Positions 43,691-53,292 of a stretch of DNA of 64,000 nucleotides are shown here, in pieces. A program made the position numbers and the translations under genes. The DNA lies in the NCBI GenBank assembly GCA_934365195.1, contig CAKRNA010000001.1, positions 186,001 to 250,000 on the forward strand. Direction: 5' to 3'. Origin of the DNA: an uncultured Clostridia bacterium. Lineage in GTDB: Bacteria; Bacillota; Clostridia; Christensenellales; CAAEEZ01. Position 1 is the first letter of the stretch. Each line of letters starts with the position of its first letter. A model generated the notes under the pieces. The model made no database searches and was not told the origin of the DNA. It was given only the letters and a program-made list of their open reading frames with translations.

Positions 43691-46600
43691 TTAAATCTCG
43701 TCGTCGTAATCGAACTCGTCGATATCGGACAATACGGTATCTACCGTAACGGTAGGTTGCTCTCTTACTTCCTCCGCTACGAAATGCTTGTAGTATTTGT
43801 TACCTGTTCCGGCAGGAATTAGTTTACCGATAATTACGTTCTCTTTTAAGCCAAGAAGCGGATCGATCTTGTTCTTAATTGCAGCATCGGTAAGAACTTT
43901 TGCAGTTTCTTGGAATGATGCAGCCGACAAGAACGAATCGGTAGCAAGAGCCGTCTTGGTAATACCTTGCAAAGTTCTCTTTGCGCTTGCAGGTTGTCCG
44001 CCGTTTTCTAGCACTCTCGATTGCTCGTCTTCGTAGTCGAAAATATCAACCAAAGTACCCGGCAACATATTAGTATCGCCTTGGGTTTCAATCCTTACCT
44101 TACGTAGCATTTGTCTTACGATAATCTCGATGTGCTTATCGTTAATTTCTACGCCGGCAGTTCTATATGCGGCTTGAACCTCTTTGGTAATGTAGTCTTG
44201 TACACCCTTAACGCCTCTAGCCCTAAGCATATCTTGAGGATTGATAGAACCTTGCATTAAAGCAGTACCTGCCTCTAACTCGTCACCGGTTTGAACCTTA
44301 ACTTTTGCGCCGATAGGAAGTGCGTACTCCCTTACGTCGTCGCCGTTAATAACTTTAACGATGGTTTTACCGTAGTTCTTCTCTTTCTTATCGTTTTGAA
44401 CGGATACTTCACACTTACCGCCGATTTCGGTAATGATTGCCATACCTTTAGGGTTTCTAGCCTCGAACAACTCTTCGACACGAGGTAGACCTTGGGTAAT
44501 ATCGTCACTTGTTGCAATACCACCGGTGTGGAACGTTCTCATCGTAAGTTGCGTACCCGGTTCACCGATTGATTGCGCTGCGATGATACCTACAGCCTCA
44601 CCCCTACGAACAGGAGTATTGCTTGACATATCCTTACCGTAACACTTAGAGCATACGCCGTTTCTGGTTTTACAAGTAAGCGTGCTTCTAATCTTAACTG
44701 CGGTGATACCTGCCTTTTCGATTTCCTCTGCTTGCTCGGTAGTAAGCATAGTGTCTTTCTTAACGATAAGTTCACCGGTCTCAGGGTGGAAGATATCCTC
44801 TATGGTAAATCTACCTGCAATTCTATCTTTCAAAGGCTCGATAACGTTCTTACCGTTCATAATAGGGGTAATGGTTACGCCACGGGTGTCGCCGCAGTCG
44901 TCCTCTACTACGATAACGTTGTGCGATACGTCTACAAGTCTTCTGGTTAAGTAACCTGATTCTGCAGTCTTTAATGCGGTATCGGCAAGACCTTTACGTC
45001 CACCGTGTGAAGAAATGAAGTACTCAAGCACCGTCAAGCCTTCACGGAAGTTCGATTTAACCGGAAGTTCGATAATTCTACCCGTCGGGTCACTCATCAA
45101 GCCACGCATACCACTTAATTGCCTAATTTGGCTCATGCTACCACGAGCGCCGGAATCAGCCATCATCATTATCGGGTTGAACGTATCAAGCGCTCCCTTT
45201 AATGCAGACTCAACCTCGGTTGCGGTTTCTCTCCAAACTTTGATGGTTTGATTGTAACGGTCTTCCTCGCTTAGCAAACCTCTCTTTGCTTGTTTTTCAA
45301 TCTTAACGATTTTTTCTTCTGCTTTTTCGATATACTCTTTCTTCTCTTCCGGTATGGTCATATCGAACACGCTGGTGGTTAGTGCGCCGATAGTAGAGTA
45401 CTTATAACCAAGACGTTTAATCTCGTCAAGAACAACAGCGGTATCGTGTGCACCGTGACACTCGAAGCAATGGTCAACTATTTGAGATAGTTGTTTTTTG
45501 CCTACCAAGAAGTCGATTTCGAAGTTTAACTCGTCCTCAGGAGTGTTTCTCTTTACAAAGCCGATATCTTGCGGAATAGCCTCGTTAAAGATAATTCTAC
45601 CAAGAGAAGTATCGATTAGTTTTGAGTAAGTTTTACCGTCGATTTCCTTAGTAACTCTTACCTTTATCTTAGATTGCAAAGTAATATCGCCGTCCTCGTA
45701 AGCCATCATAACTTCGTCAGCGTCCTTAAATACTTTGCCCTCGCCCTTATCTCCGTCCTTTTGAATGGTCAAGTAGTATGCGCCAAGTACCATATCTTGC
45801 GTTGGCGACACGATAGGACGTCCGTCGGACAATTTCAAAATGTTGTTTGTTGAAAGCATCAACATTCTAGCCTCGGTTTGAGCCTCGATAGATAGTGGCA
45901 AGTGAACTGCCATTTGGTCTCCGTCGAAGTCTGCGTTGAACGCCGAACAAGCAAGTGGGTGAAGTTTGATTGCGTTACCCTCTACTAGTACCGGCTCGAA
46001 TGCTTGAATACCTAGTCTGTGCAAGGTTGGTGCTCTGTTTAAAAGTACAGGGTGATCTTTGATTACCTCGTCAAGAATATCCCAAATTTGTGGTTTACCT
46101 TGGTCAACGTACCTTCTTGCACTCTTAATATTTCTGCATATTTCTCTTTCCTTCAAAATACGCATAATAAACGGCTTGAACAATTCTTTTGCCATATCCT
46201 TTGGCAAGCCGCATTGATACATTTTTAGTTCAGGACCGACTACGATAACCGAACGACCGGAATAGTCTACACGTTTACCAAGTAGGTTTTGTCTAAAACG
46301 ACCTTGCTTACCACGAAGCATACCGCTTAGTGATTTAAGTTCTCTGTTGCCCGGACCCGATACAGCCTTTCCTCTACGACCGTTGTCGACAAGAGCGTCA
46401 ACAGCCTCTTGCAACATTCTCTTTTCGTTACGGATAATGATTGCAGGAGTGTTCCTTTGCAACATATCTTTCAAACGATTGTTACGGTTGATAATTCTAC
46501 GATACAAATCGTTAAGGTCGCTGGTTGCGTATCTGCCGCCGTCAAGCGGAACCATAGGTCTTAAATCCGGCGGAAGTACAGGTAAAACGTCAAGCACCAT

Positions 46601-47287
46601 CCATTCAGGCTTGTTTCCGCTTACTCTGAACGCCTCTACGATTTCGAGCCTTTTAACAGCGTGAATCCTCTTTTGTCCGGTAGACTTATCCACTATTTCT
46701 TTTAGCATTTTGCTTTCGCTTTCAAGGTCGATTTCTTGAAGTAATTCCTTGATAGCCTCTGCACCCATCTCTGCTCTAAACTTGCCCTCGCCGATTTTGT
46801 CTACTAGGTCATAGTACTCTCTATCGGTGATTACTTGCTTTTTAACAAGTCCCGTCTCCTCGGTGTTGCCCGGATCAAGCACTACGTATGCAGCAAAGTA
46901 AACGACTTGTTCAAGTTCCTTAGGTTGCATATTCAGTAATAAACTGATTCTTGAAGGAACGCCTCTAAAATACCAAATATGTGCAACCGGTGCAGCAAGT
47001 TCGATATGTCCCATTCTTTCACGACGAACTTTAGAAGTAGTTACGTCAACGCCGCACTTATCACAAGTAACGCCCTCGTGACGAACTCTTTTATATTTTC
47101 CGCAATGACACTCATAGTCGTGTACAGGTCCGAAAATTCTTTCACAGAACAAGCCGTCCGGTTCAGGCTTACTCGTTCTGTAGTTGATGGTTTCAGGCTT
47201 TGTTACCTCGCCTCTTGACCAACCCCTGATTTTTTCAGGAGACGCTATACTAATTTGTATTGAGTCAAAATCATTTAATTCAAACAT
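43691..47287 (-). CDS. rpoC: RNA polymerase subunit beta'
   Basis: 1198 residues. N-terminal zinc site 'CHCGKYKRVRHEGVTCDKCG', catalytic Mg loop 'FNADFDGDQMAVH' near residue 450, second zinc site 'CKTRNGVCSKCYG', trigger-loop region 'QSIGEPGTQLTMRTFHTGG'. The C-terminus ends with an acidic 'DIDEFDYDDEI'. AGGAGG precedes the ATG, 10 nt after rpoB. No large insertion is evident, typical of Firmicutes. Confidence 0.98.
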   Translation of the reverse strand: MFELNDFDSIQISIASPEKIRGWSRGEVTKPETINYRTSKPEPDGLFCERIFGPVHDYECHCGKYKRVRHEGVTCDKCGVDVTTSKVRRERMGHIELAAPVAHIWYFRGVPSRISLLLNMQPKELEQVVYFAAYVVLDPGNTEETGLVKKQVITDREYYDLVDKIGEGKFRAEMGAEAIKELLQEIDLESESKMLKEIVDKSTGQKRIHAVKRLEIVEAFRVSGNKPEWMVLDVLPVLPPDLRPMVPLDGGRYATSDLNDLYRRIINRNNRLKDMLQRNTPAIIIRNEKRMLQEAVDALVDNGRRGKAVSGPGNRELKSLSGMLRGKQGRFRQNLLGKRVDYSGRSVIVVGPELKMYQCGLPKDMAKELFKPFIMRILKEREICRNIKSARRYVDQGKPQIWDILDEVIKDHPVLLNRAPTLHRLGIQAFEPVLVEGNAIKLHPLACSAFNADFDGDQMAVHLPLSIEAQTEARMLMLSTNNILKLSDGRPIVSPTQDMVLGAYYLTIQKDGDKGEGKVFKDADEVMMAYEDGDITLQSKIKVRVTKEIDGKTYSKLIDTSLGRIIFNEAIPQDIGFVKRNTPEDELNFEIDFLVGKKQLSQIVDHCFECHGAHDTAVVLDEIKRLGYKYSTIGALTTSVFDMTIPEEKKEYIEKAEEKIVKIEKQAKRGLLSEEDRYNQTIKVWRETATEVESALKGALDTFNPIMMMADSGARGSMSQIRQLSGMRGLMSDPTGRIIELPVKSNFREGLTVLEYFISSHGGRKGLADTALKTAESGYLTRRLVDVSHNVIVVEDDCGDTRGVTITPIMNGKNVIEPLKDRIAGRFTIEDIFHPETGELIVKKDTMLTTEQAEEIEKAGITAVKIRSTLTCKTRNGVCSKCYGKDMSSNTPVRRGEAVGIIAAQSIGEPGTQLTMRTFHTGGIATSDDITQGLPRVEELFEARNPKGMAIITEIGGKCEVSVQNDKKEKNYGKTIVKVINGDDVREYALPIGAKVKVQTGDELEAGTALMQGSINPQDMLRARGVKGVQDYITKEVQAAYRTAGVEINDKHIEIIVRQMLRKVRIETQGDTNMLPGTLVDIFDYEDEQSRVLENGGQPASAKRTLQGITKTALATDSFLSAASFQETAKVLTDAAIKNKIDPLLGLKENVIIGKLIPAGTGNKYYKHFVAEEVREQPTVTVDTVLSDIDEFDYDDEI

Positions 47288-47297
47288 TTATATCCTC

Positions 47298-50200
47298 CTA
47301 GTCCCTGTCGTCGTTTTCGTTTTCGTCAAAAACGATTTCTTCGTCAAAGATTTCCTCGTCGTCCTCTTCGTCTTCGCCGAAATCCAAGCCTTCGTCGTCT
47401 ATTGCCTCTTCTTCCTCTTTGAACATATCGATTTTGCCCAAATCGGTGTTCTCGTTAAAGTCTGCGAACAAGTTAATCATATCGTCGTCCTCGTCCTCTG
47501 TGGTGTCGAACGACTTAACGTCGCTATCAAAGTCTCCAAATACGTTCATACCGTCGTCAAACAAGTTGATTTCCTTCTTCTCGGTCTCTTTCTTGTTTAC
47601 CGGTTTAACGTCTCTTTCGTCCTCGATAAACTCTTTAACATCTACTTCTTCGTTGTTCTCGTTGATAACCTTTATGTCAAGAGCCAAACTGTTGAACTCT
47701 TTTACAAGCACCTTAAACGATTCAGGAACGCCCGGCTCGGAGATATTAGTACCTTTTACGATAGATTCGTAAGTCTTTACCCTACCTACAACGTCGTCTG
47801 ACTTAACCGTTAGGATTTCTTGCAAGATATTTGCTGCGCCGTATGCTTCAAGCGCCCAAACTTCCATCTCGCCAAACCTTTGTCCGCCGAATTGCGCTTT
47901 ACCGCCTAGAGGTTGTTGCGTAACTAACGAGTAAGGTCCGGTACTTCTTGCGTGGATCTTATCGTCAACCAAGTGGTGTAGTTTTAAGTAGTACATATAT
48001 CCTACCGTTACTCTATTCTCGAAAGGTTTACCCGTTCTACCGTCGTAAAGTTGGATTTTACCATCGGTTGGCATTCCGTTTTGCTCAAACAATTCCTTAA
48101 TATCTTCTTCCTCTGCTCCGTCGAATACAGGGGTAGCAACTTTCCAGTCAAGCATCTTAGCAACTAAGCCAAGGTGAACTTCTAATACTTGTCCTATGTT
48201 CATACGTGAAGGAACGCCTAGTGGGTTTAGCACGATTTGTAGCGGAGTACCGTCAGCCATAAACGGCATATCCTCTCTTGGAAGAACTCTTGATACAACA
48301 CCCTTGTTACCGTGTCTACCTGCCATCTTATCACCAACGGAAATCTTTCTCTTTTGAGCAACGTAAACCCTAATTAGCCTGTTTACGCCAGGAGCAAGTT
48401 CGTCCTTGTTCTTTCTGGTGAATTCTTTTACGTCCACTACGATACCGCTCTCACCGTGAGGAACTCTTAGAGAGGTATCTCTTACTTCTCTTGCCTTCTC
48501 ACCGAAGATTGCTCTTAGTAGTCTTTCTTCCGGAGTAAGTTCGGTTTCGCCCTTAGGTGATACTTTACCAACTAGGATATCGCCGGCGTGTACTTCTGCA
48601 CCGATTCTAACGATACCGTTTTCATCCAAGTTTTTAAGTGCGTCGTCGCCAAGGTTTGGAATATCTCTTGTGATTTTCTCCTCGCCAAGTTTGGTATCTC
48701 TTGATTCGATTTCGTGCTCTTCGATGTGGATAGAGGTGAATACGTCGTCTTTAACTAGGTCTTCACTAATTAAAACTGCGTCCTCGAAGTTGTAGCCTTC
48801 CCAACACATAAAGCCGATAAGCATATTCTTACCAAGAGCAAGTTCGCCGTTATCACAAGCAGGACCATCGGCAAGAACCATACCCTTAATTATTCTTTGT
48901 CCCTTTTCAACGATAGGACGTTGGTTAATACAAGTACATTGGTTACTTCTTACAAACTTACGCAAAGTGTACAAGTCCTCTTTGCCCTCGTCGGTGGTAA
49001 CCACGATTTTATCTGCGCTTACGTACGAACATACACCGCTGTTTTTAGCAATGATACATACGCCGCTGTCATAAGCAATCTTATGCTCCATACCCGTAGC
49101 AACTACCGGCGCTTCGGTTTTGATTAGAGGAACTGCTTGACGTTGCATGTTAGAGCCCATTAGCGCTCTGTTCGTATCGTCGTTCTCTAAGAACGGGATA
49201 AGTGCCGTAGCAACCGATACAAGTTGTTTTGGCGATATATCCATATAGTCTACGTCTTCTCTTGGGAATTCCCTAATTTCCTCAACGTAACGGCAGGTAA
49301 CACGAGAGTTTACAAAACGGTTAGTATCGTCAAGCGGTTCGCTTGCTTGTGCTACTATCATTTCGTCCTCTACGTCTGCCGGCAAGTAATCAACTTGTCT
49401 GGTTACGATACCGGTAGTTTTGTCAACCTTACGATAAGGGGTTTCGATAAAGCCGTATTCGTTTACCCTTGCAAAGCAAGATAGCGAAGTAATAAGACCG
49501 ATGTTTTGTCCTTCAGGAGTTTCGATAGGGCACATTCTTCCGTAGTGCGTGTAGTGAATATCACGAACTTCGAAGCCTGCTCTTTCTCTGTTCAAACCGC
49601 CAGGTCCTAATGCGGAAAGTTTTCTCTTATGAGTAAGTTCGGCAATAGGGTTTGGTTGGTCCATAAATTGTGATAATTGGCTCGAACCAAAGAACTCTTT
49701 AATAGCGCTGGTTACAGGTCTTATATTGATAAGTGCTTGCGGAGTAACCTCGTCAGGCTCTTGAGCGATGCTCATTCTTTCCTTGATTACTTTTTCAAGC
49801 CTTGAAATACCTATTCTGAATTGATTTTGTAGTAACTCTCCAACCGAACGAACCCTACGGTTTGCCAAGTGGTCGATATTATCGGTTACGCCAAATCCGT
49901 CGTTTAAGCCGATGTTGTAGTTGATGGTGGCGATAATATCGTCGGTGGTAATATGTTTAGAAACAAGTTCGCCGGCGTTATTTTTGATAGCCATAATCAA
50001 AGCGTCCTTATCCTCGATTTCGTCCATCATTTTGCGAAGAATAGGATAATAAACTCTTTCTAATACGCCAAGTTCCTTAGCGTTGCAATCAACCAAAGCC
50101 TCTAGGTCAACGGTGTTGTTACCTATCATCTTAAATCTGCTGCCGTCGTTTTTGGTTACGTACACAACGTTGATTCCGTTGTTTTGAACGGTTAGTGCGC

Positions 50201-51146
50201 TCTCTTTGGTGAACTTCTCGCCTTTTTCTACCAAAACTTCACCGGTTAGCGGGCTAACTACGTCCTCGTAAGCGGTTAATCCGACAAGACGGTTAGACAA
50301 AGCAAGTTTCTTGTTGAACTTGTACCTACCTACTCTTTCTAGGTTATATCTCTTAGAATCGAAGAATAGGTTGTGAACAAGGTTTACAAGAGCCTCGTTT
50401 GACGGAACTTCACCCGGACGTAACCTCTTGTAAAGTTCTAGTTTGCCTTCTTCCTCGCTGGTTGAGGTGTCCTTCTTGATGGTTTGAGCGATAATTTCAT
50501 TGTTATCGAACAAATCCAAAAGTGCCTCGTTAGTTCCGTAGCCAAGAGCCCTTAATAGTACGGTAGTAGCAATCTTTCTGGTTCTATCTACGTGCACCCA
50601 AGAAACGTCGTTAAAGTCTTGTTCAAACTCAAGCCATGCGCCTCTGTTTGGAATAACGGTGGTGAAATAACGGTCGTCGTTGTTTTTGTCTTTTACCTTT
50701 TCGGTGTAAACGCCCGGGCTTCTTACAAGTTGGCTAACGACTACACGCTCTGCTCCGTTGATAATAAACGAACCGCTGTCGGTCATTAGCGGGATATCGC
50801 CCATGAAAACTTCGTCGTCTTTCATTTCTCCCGTTTCTTTGTTGGTTAGTCTTACTTTTACTTTCAAAGGAATAGCGTAGTTTGCATCTTTGTTTTTGCA
50901 CTCCTTGATATCGTACTTAGGCTTGTCCTCGATACGATGATCCAAAAAGGCAAGTTCAAGTCTGCCGGTATAGTCGGTAATCGGCGAATAATCGTCTAGT
51001 ACTTCCTTGATACCCTCCGCTAAAAACTTGTCGTAAGAATCTTTTTGCACTTCGATAAGATATGGCATATCGATTACTTCTTCAATTCGAGCAAAACTCT
51101 TCCTTTTCGTAGTGCCATAGTTAACTTCGCGAACTCTTTGAGACAT
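47298..51146 (-). CDS. rpoB: RNA polymerase subunit beta
   Basis: 1282 residues. Rifampicin region 'GSSQLSQFMDQPNPIAELTH' and 'KRKLSALGPGGLNRERAG' (Lys at the E. coli Arg529 position), and 'HGNKGVVSRVLPREDMPF'. The C-terminus carries an about 85-residue, extremely acidic extension with recurring hydrophobic pairs (NLFDDG, VFGDF, NLFADF, DMFKEE), longer than is usual for Clostridial beta. Two overlapping promoters lie about 155 nt upstream. It is not preceded by rplJL. Confidence 0.97.
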   Translation of the reverse strand: MSQRVREVNYGTTKRKSFARIEEVIDMPYLIEVQKDSYDKFLAEGIKEVLDDYSPITDYTGRLELAFLDHRIEDKPKYDIKECKNKDANYAIPLKVKVRLTNKETGEMKDDEVFMGDIPLMTDSGSFIINGAERVVVSQLVRSPGVYTEKVKDKNNDDRYFTTVIPNRGAWLEFEQDFNDVSWVHVDRTRKIATTVLLRALGYGTNEALLDLFDNNEIIAQTIKKDTSTSEEEGKLELYKRLRPGEVPSNEALVNLVHNLFFDSKRYNLERVGRYKFNKKLALSNRLVGLTAYEDVVSPLTGEVLVEKGEKFTKESALTVQNNGINVVYVTKNDGSRFKMIGNNTVDLEALVDCNAKELGVLERVYYPILRKMMDEIEDKDALIMAIKNNAGELVSKHITTDDIIATINYNIGLNDGFGVTDNIDHLANRRVRSVGELLQNQFRIGISRLEKVIKERMSIAQEPDEVTPQALINIRPVTSAIKEFFGSSQLSQFMDQPNPIAELTHKRKLSALGPGGLNRERAGFEVRDIHYTHYGRMCPIETPEGQNIGLITSLSCFARVNEYGFIETPYRKVDKTTGIVTRQVDYLPADVEDEMIVAQASEPLDDTNRFVNSRVTCRYVEEIREFPREDVDYMDISPKQLVSVATALIPFLENDDTNRALMGSNMQRQAVPLIKTEAPVVATGMEHKIAYDSGVCIIAKNSGVCSYVSADKIVVTTDEGKEDLYTLRKFVRSNQCTCINQRPIVEKGQRIIKGMVLADGPACDNGELALGKNMLIGFMCWEGYNFEDAVLISEDLVKDDVFTSIHIEEHEIESRDTKLGEEKITRDIPNLGDDALKNLDENGIVRIGAEVHAGDILVGKVSPKGETELTPEERLLRAIFGEKAREVRDTSLRVPHGESGIVVDVKEFTRKNKDELAPGVNRLIRVYVAQKRKISVGDKMAGRHGNKGVVSRVLPREDMPFMADGTPLQIVLNPLGVPSRMNIGQVLEVHLGLVAKMLDWKVATPVFDGAEEEDIKELFEQNGMPTDGKIQLYDGRTGKPFENRVTVGYMYYLKLHHLVDDKIHARSTGPYSLVTQQPLGGKAQFGGQRFGEMEVWALEAYGAANILQEILTVKSDDVVGRVKTYESIVKGTNISEPGVPESFKVLVKEFNSLALDIKVINENNEEVDVKEFIEDERDVKPVNKKETEKKEINLFDDGMNVFGDFDSDVKSFDTTEDEDDDMINLFADFNENTDLGKIDMFKEEEEAIDDEGLDFGEDEEDDEEIFDEEIVFDENENDDRD

Positions 51147-51302
51147 ATTTTACCTCTCTTCTAAAATTTTTAAGAACGTTAATCGCAAAACTGCGTTTAA
51201 CTAGTTGTAAATTTGTTGATAATAACACCTAAAACCCTACTAAAACCTACACCTTTTTACTACAAAACGTAAAATAGGGCATAAATATCAGTATAATTAT
51301 AG

Positions 51303-51339
51303 ATTGTAATATTTTATCACCTATTGTCAAGCGTGTCAA
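51303..51339 (-). promoter_or_regulatory. two overlapping rpoB promoters
   Basis: On the minus strand TTGACA at 51334-51339 with TAAAAT 17 nt on, and a second TTGACA at 51325-51330 with TACAAT 16 nt on (51303-51308). The boxes interleave, 9 and 8 nt apart. The leader to rpoB is about 150 nt without an obvious terminator. Confidence 0.75.
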
Positions 51340-51398
51340 GTAATTATTACGGCATTATCAATTATATATTATATTATTTTAAAAATTTTTTTTAACGC

Positions 51399-51426
51399 TT
51401 GTATTTTCCGTTTTTTGTGCTACAAT
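51399..51426 (+). promoter_or_regulatory. promoter of the rqcP-ispDF operon
   Basis: TTGTAT, 16 nt, TACAAT with TGC just before the -10 (extended). The predicted start lies only about 10 nt before the ATG, just including the GGAG. Confidence 0.6.
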
Positions 51427-51442
51427 ATTTTTGGAGAAAAAT

Positions 51443-51688
51443 ATGCGAATTGACAAATTTTTGAAGGTATCCAGAATAATAAAAAGAAGGTCCGTAAGCA
51501 AAGACGCTTGCGAGAAGGATAGGATACTAATAAACGGCAAACAAGCAAAGCCATCAAAAGAGGTAAAAATCGGCGACGTTGTAGAGGTTGTGTACCAAAA
51601 CGGCACGCTAAAATTTAAGGTGCTTAGCGTAGAAGAAAACGTTAGAAAAGAGAACGCAGAGAAAATGTACGAGGTGCTAAATGGCTAA
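51443..51688 (+). CDS. rqcP: S4-domain RNA-binding protein RqcP
   Basis: 81 residues, essentially one S4 domain: 'MRIDKFLKVSRIIKRRSVSKDACEKDRILINGK' then 'VKIGDVVEVVY'. It matches the small YabO/RqcP type, which with RqcH extends stalled nascent chains with alanine tails in ribosome quality control. A TTG four codons upstream overlaps the GGAG, so the ATG at 51443 is used. It overlaps ispDF by 8 nt. Confidence 0.88.
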   Translation: MRIDKFLKVSRIIKRRSVSKDACEKDRILINGKQAKPSKEVKIGDVVEVVYQNGTLKFKVLSVEENVRKENAEKMYEVLNG

Positions 51689-52790
51689 AATCACAGCGGT
51701 GGTAGTAGGCGGCGGCAACTCCACCAGAATGGAAGGAATAAACAAACTTACCCTGATAATTAACAAGGTAAGCGGTTTTACCACGCTTGAATCCTCTGTT
51801 TACCCGTTTATAATCTCCCCAAAAATCGACGACGTCGTTATCGTGATATCCAAAAACGCCGAGGACGAGGCGATAAGGCTAGCAAATAAATACCCAAAAA
51901 TCCGCATAGTACTAGGCGGAGCAACGAGGGGCGAAAGCGTAAAGAACGCACTTGACGTAGTTAGTAGCGACTACGTGCTTATCCACGACGGAGCAAGGCC
52001 GTACCTTACCACCGTTCTTGTGGATAGACTTGTAGACGAGGTGATTAAAGAGGACAGCGCTATCCCGTATGTTGATGCGATAGACAGCGAGTACTACCTT
52101 GAAAACGGCGAATACCTAATTCGTGACAAAGTGAAAAGGATACAAACGCCTCAAGCCTTTAAAACCGACCTAATTAAAGCCGCTATCAAAAAAAGTGACC
52201 TAACGGCAGGCGACGAGGGTGTGATTTTCAATAAATACGTTAAGCCTATCCACCTGGTTAAAGGTGACGAGGACAACGTGAAGATAACCACAAAACACGA
52301 TATTTCTAGCGACATAAGAGTCGGCGTTGGTTACGACGTGCACAAACTGGTAAAAGATAGGAAACTTATTCTTGGCGGAATAGAAGTGCCGCACTACTTC
52401 GGCTTGCTTGGTCACTCTGACGCAGACGTACTTGCGCACGCCGTTATGGACGCACTACTAGGCTCGGTTGGGCTACGTGATATCGGCTACTACTTCCCCG
52501 ACAACGACGACAAGTACCTAAACGCAGATAGTATGGCGCTGCTTGACAAAGTGGTAGAACTGGTGAATGCGGAGGGCTACGTGGTAAACAACATAAGCGC
52601 CGAAATCCTTTGCGAAAAGCCAAAACTAAAACCGTTTATCCCCGATATCGTGCAAAATATCGCAAAGCGCCTTAACGTTGACATAAGCAAAATATCAATC
52701 ACCGCCACCACCACCGAAACGCTTGGCATAATCGGTGAGGAAAAAGGTATGGCGTGCTACTCTGTTTGTAGCGTAAAAGCAATCAAATAA
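51681..52790 (+). CDS. ispDF: fused IspD-IspF (MEP isoprenoid pathway)
   Basis: 369 residues. IspD part (1 to about 208): nucleotide loop 'VVVGGGNSTRMEGINK', 'LIHDGARPYLT', 'QTPQAFKTDLI'; it makes CDP-ME from MEP and CTP. IspF part (about 210-369): 'VGYDVHKL', 'LGHSDADVLAHAVMDALLG', 'DIGYYFPDND', 'TATTTETLG'; it makes ME-cPP from CDP-ME2P. Separate genes are usual in Firmicutes, fusions commoner in alpha- and epsilon-proteobacteria. IspE, the intermediate step, is not here. Confidence 0.95.
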   Translation: MAKITAVVVGGGNSTRMEGINKLTLIINKVSGFTTLESSVYPFIISPKIDDVVIVISKNAEDEAIRLANKYPKIRIVLGGATRGESVKNALDVVSSDYVLIHDGARPYLTTVLVDRLVDEVIKEDSAIPYVDAIDSEYYLENGEYLIRDKVKRIQTPQAFKTDLIKAAIKKSDLTAGDEGVIFNKYVKPIHLVKGDEDNVKITTKHDISSDIRVGVGYDVHKLVKDRKLILGGIEVPHYFGLLGHSDADVLAHAVMDALLGSVGLRDIGYYFPDNDDKYLNADSMALLDKVVELVNAEGYVVNNISAEILCEKPKLKPFIPDIVQNIAKRLNVDISKISITATTTETLGIIGEEKGMACYSVCSVKAIK

Positions 52791-52818
52791 CAACCACAGA
52801 AGATTATTTAAAACGAAA

Positions 52819-52844
52819 AGACGAGAACGTATCTCGCCTTTTTT
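52819..52844 (+). terminator. intrinsic terminator after ispDF
   Basis: AGACGAGA pairs with TCTCGCCT (8 bp, one mismatch, 5-nt loop), followed by TTTTTT. Confidence 0.75.
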
Positions 52845-53292
52845 AAATTCTTATCTCTTCCCCTTGTCAATTTTCTTGTTTTTATGGCAATTTGTCACGC
52901 TAATAACCGCAACTACATACTAAAAACGTGCTCTGCTTTCTTGTATAAATAGTACTCTCTTTTTTGTGGATTTTGCAAAATACTATTATAAATTTCGTGA
53001 TTTTGTATATTAAATTATCCAAAATTTTGCCTGCTTTAAGTAGCAATCTTTCTTACTTTATTCGCCTAATACACTCAAAATTTTTGTTATTTTTGGGCGG
53101 TTTTATTTAAAGTTTCTAATTCGAGCAGACTTTATTTTTGTAAAAAATTTTCCTTAGTAAGTCGCTTGAATTTATCTCCTATTTTATAATAATCAAAACC
53201 ATTTTGTTTTAGGCATTCCCTTAAAAGACCTATACCCGCCATATAATATTGTGATTTTATCCTTTTAATATTGTTAATTTTAACTTTTATAA
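52845..53292. other. AT-rich intergenic region with a possible gene remnant
   Basis: About 450 nt. No RNA gene recognised. The only protein-like signal is a 36-codon frame on the minus strand at 53132-53242, listed separately. Confidence 0.5.
53132..53242 (-). pseudogene. short ORF, possible decayed gene 3' end
   Basis: 36 codons from an ATG without ribosome binding site, encoding MAGIGLLRECLKQNG... ending KENFLQK. The residue composition looks like real protein rather than random AT-rich translation, and the frame is open about 20 more codons upstream. I cannot name a family. It may be a remnant of a lost gene or a small functional peptide. Confidence 0.25.
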
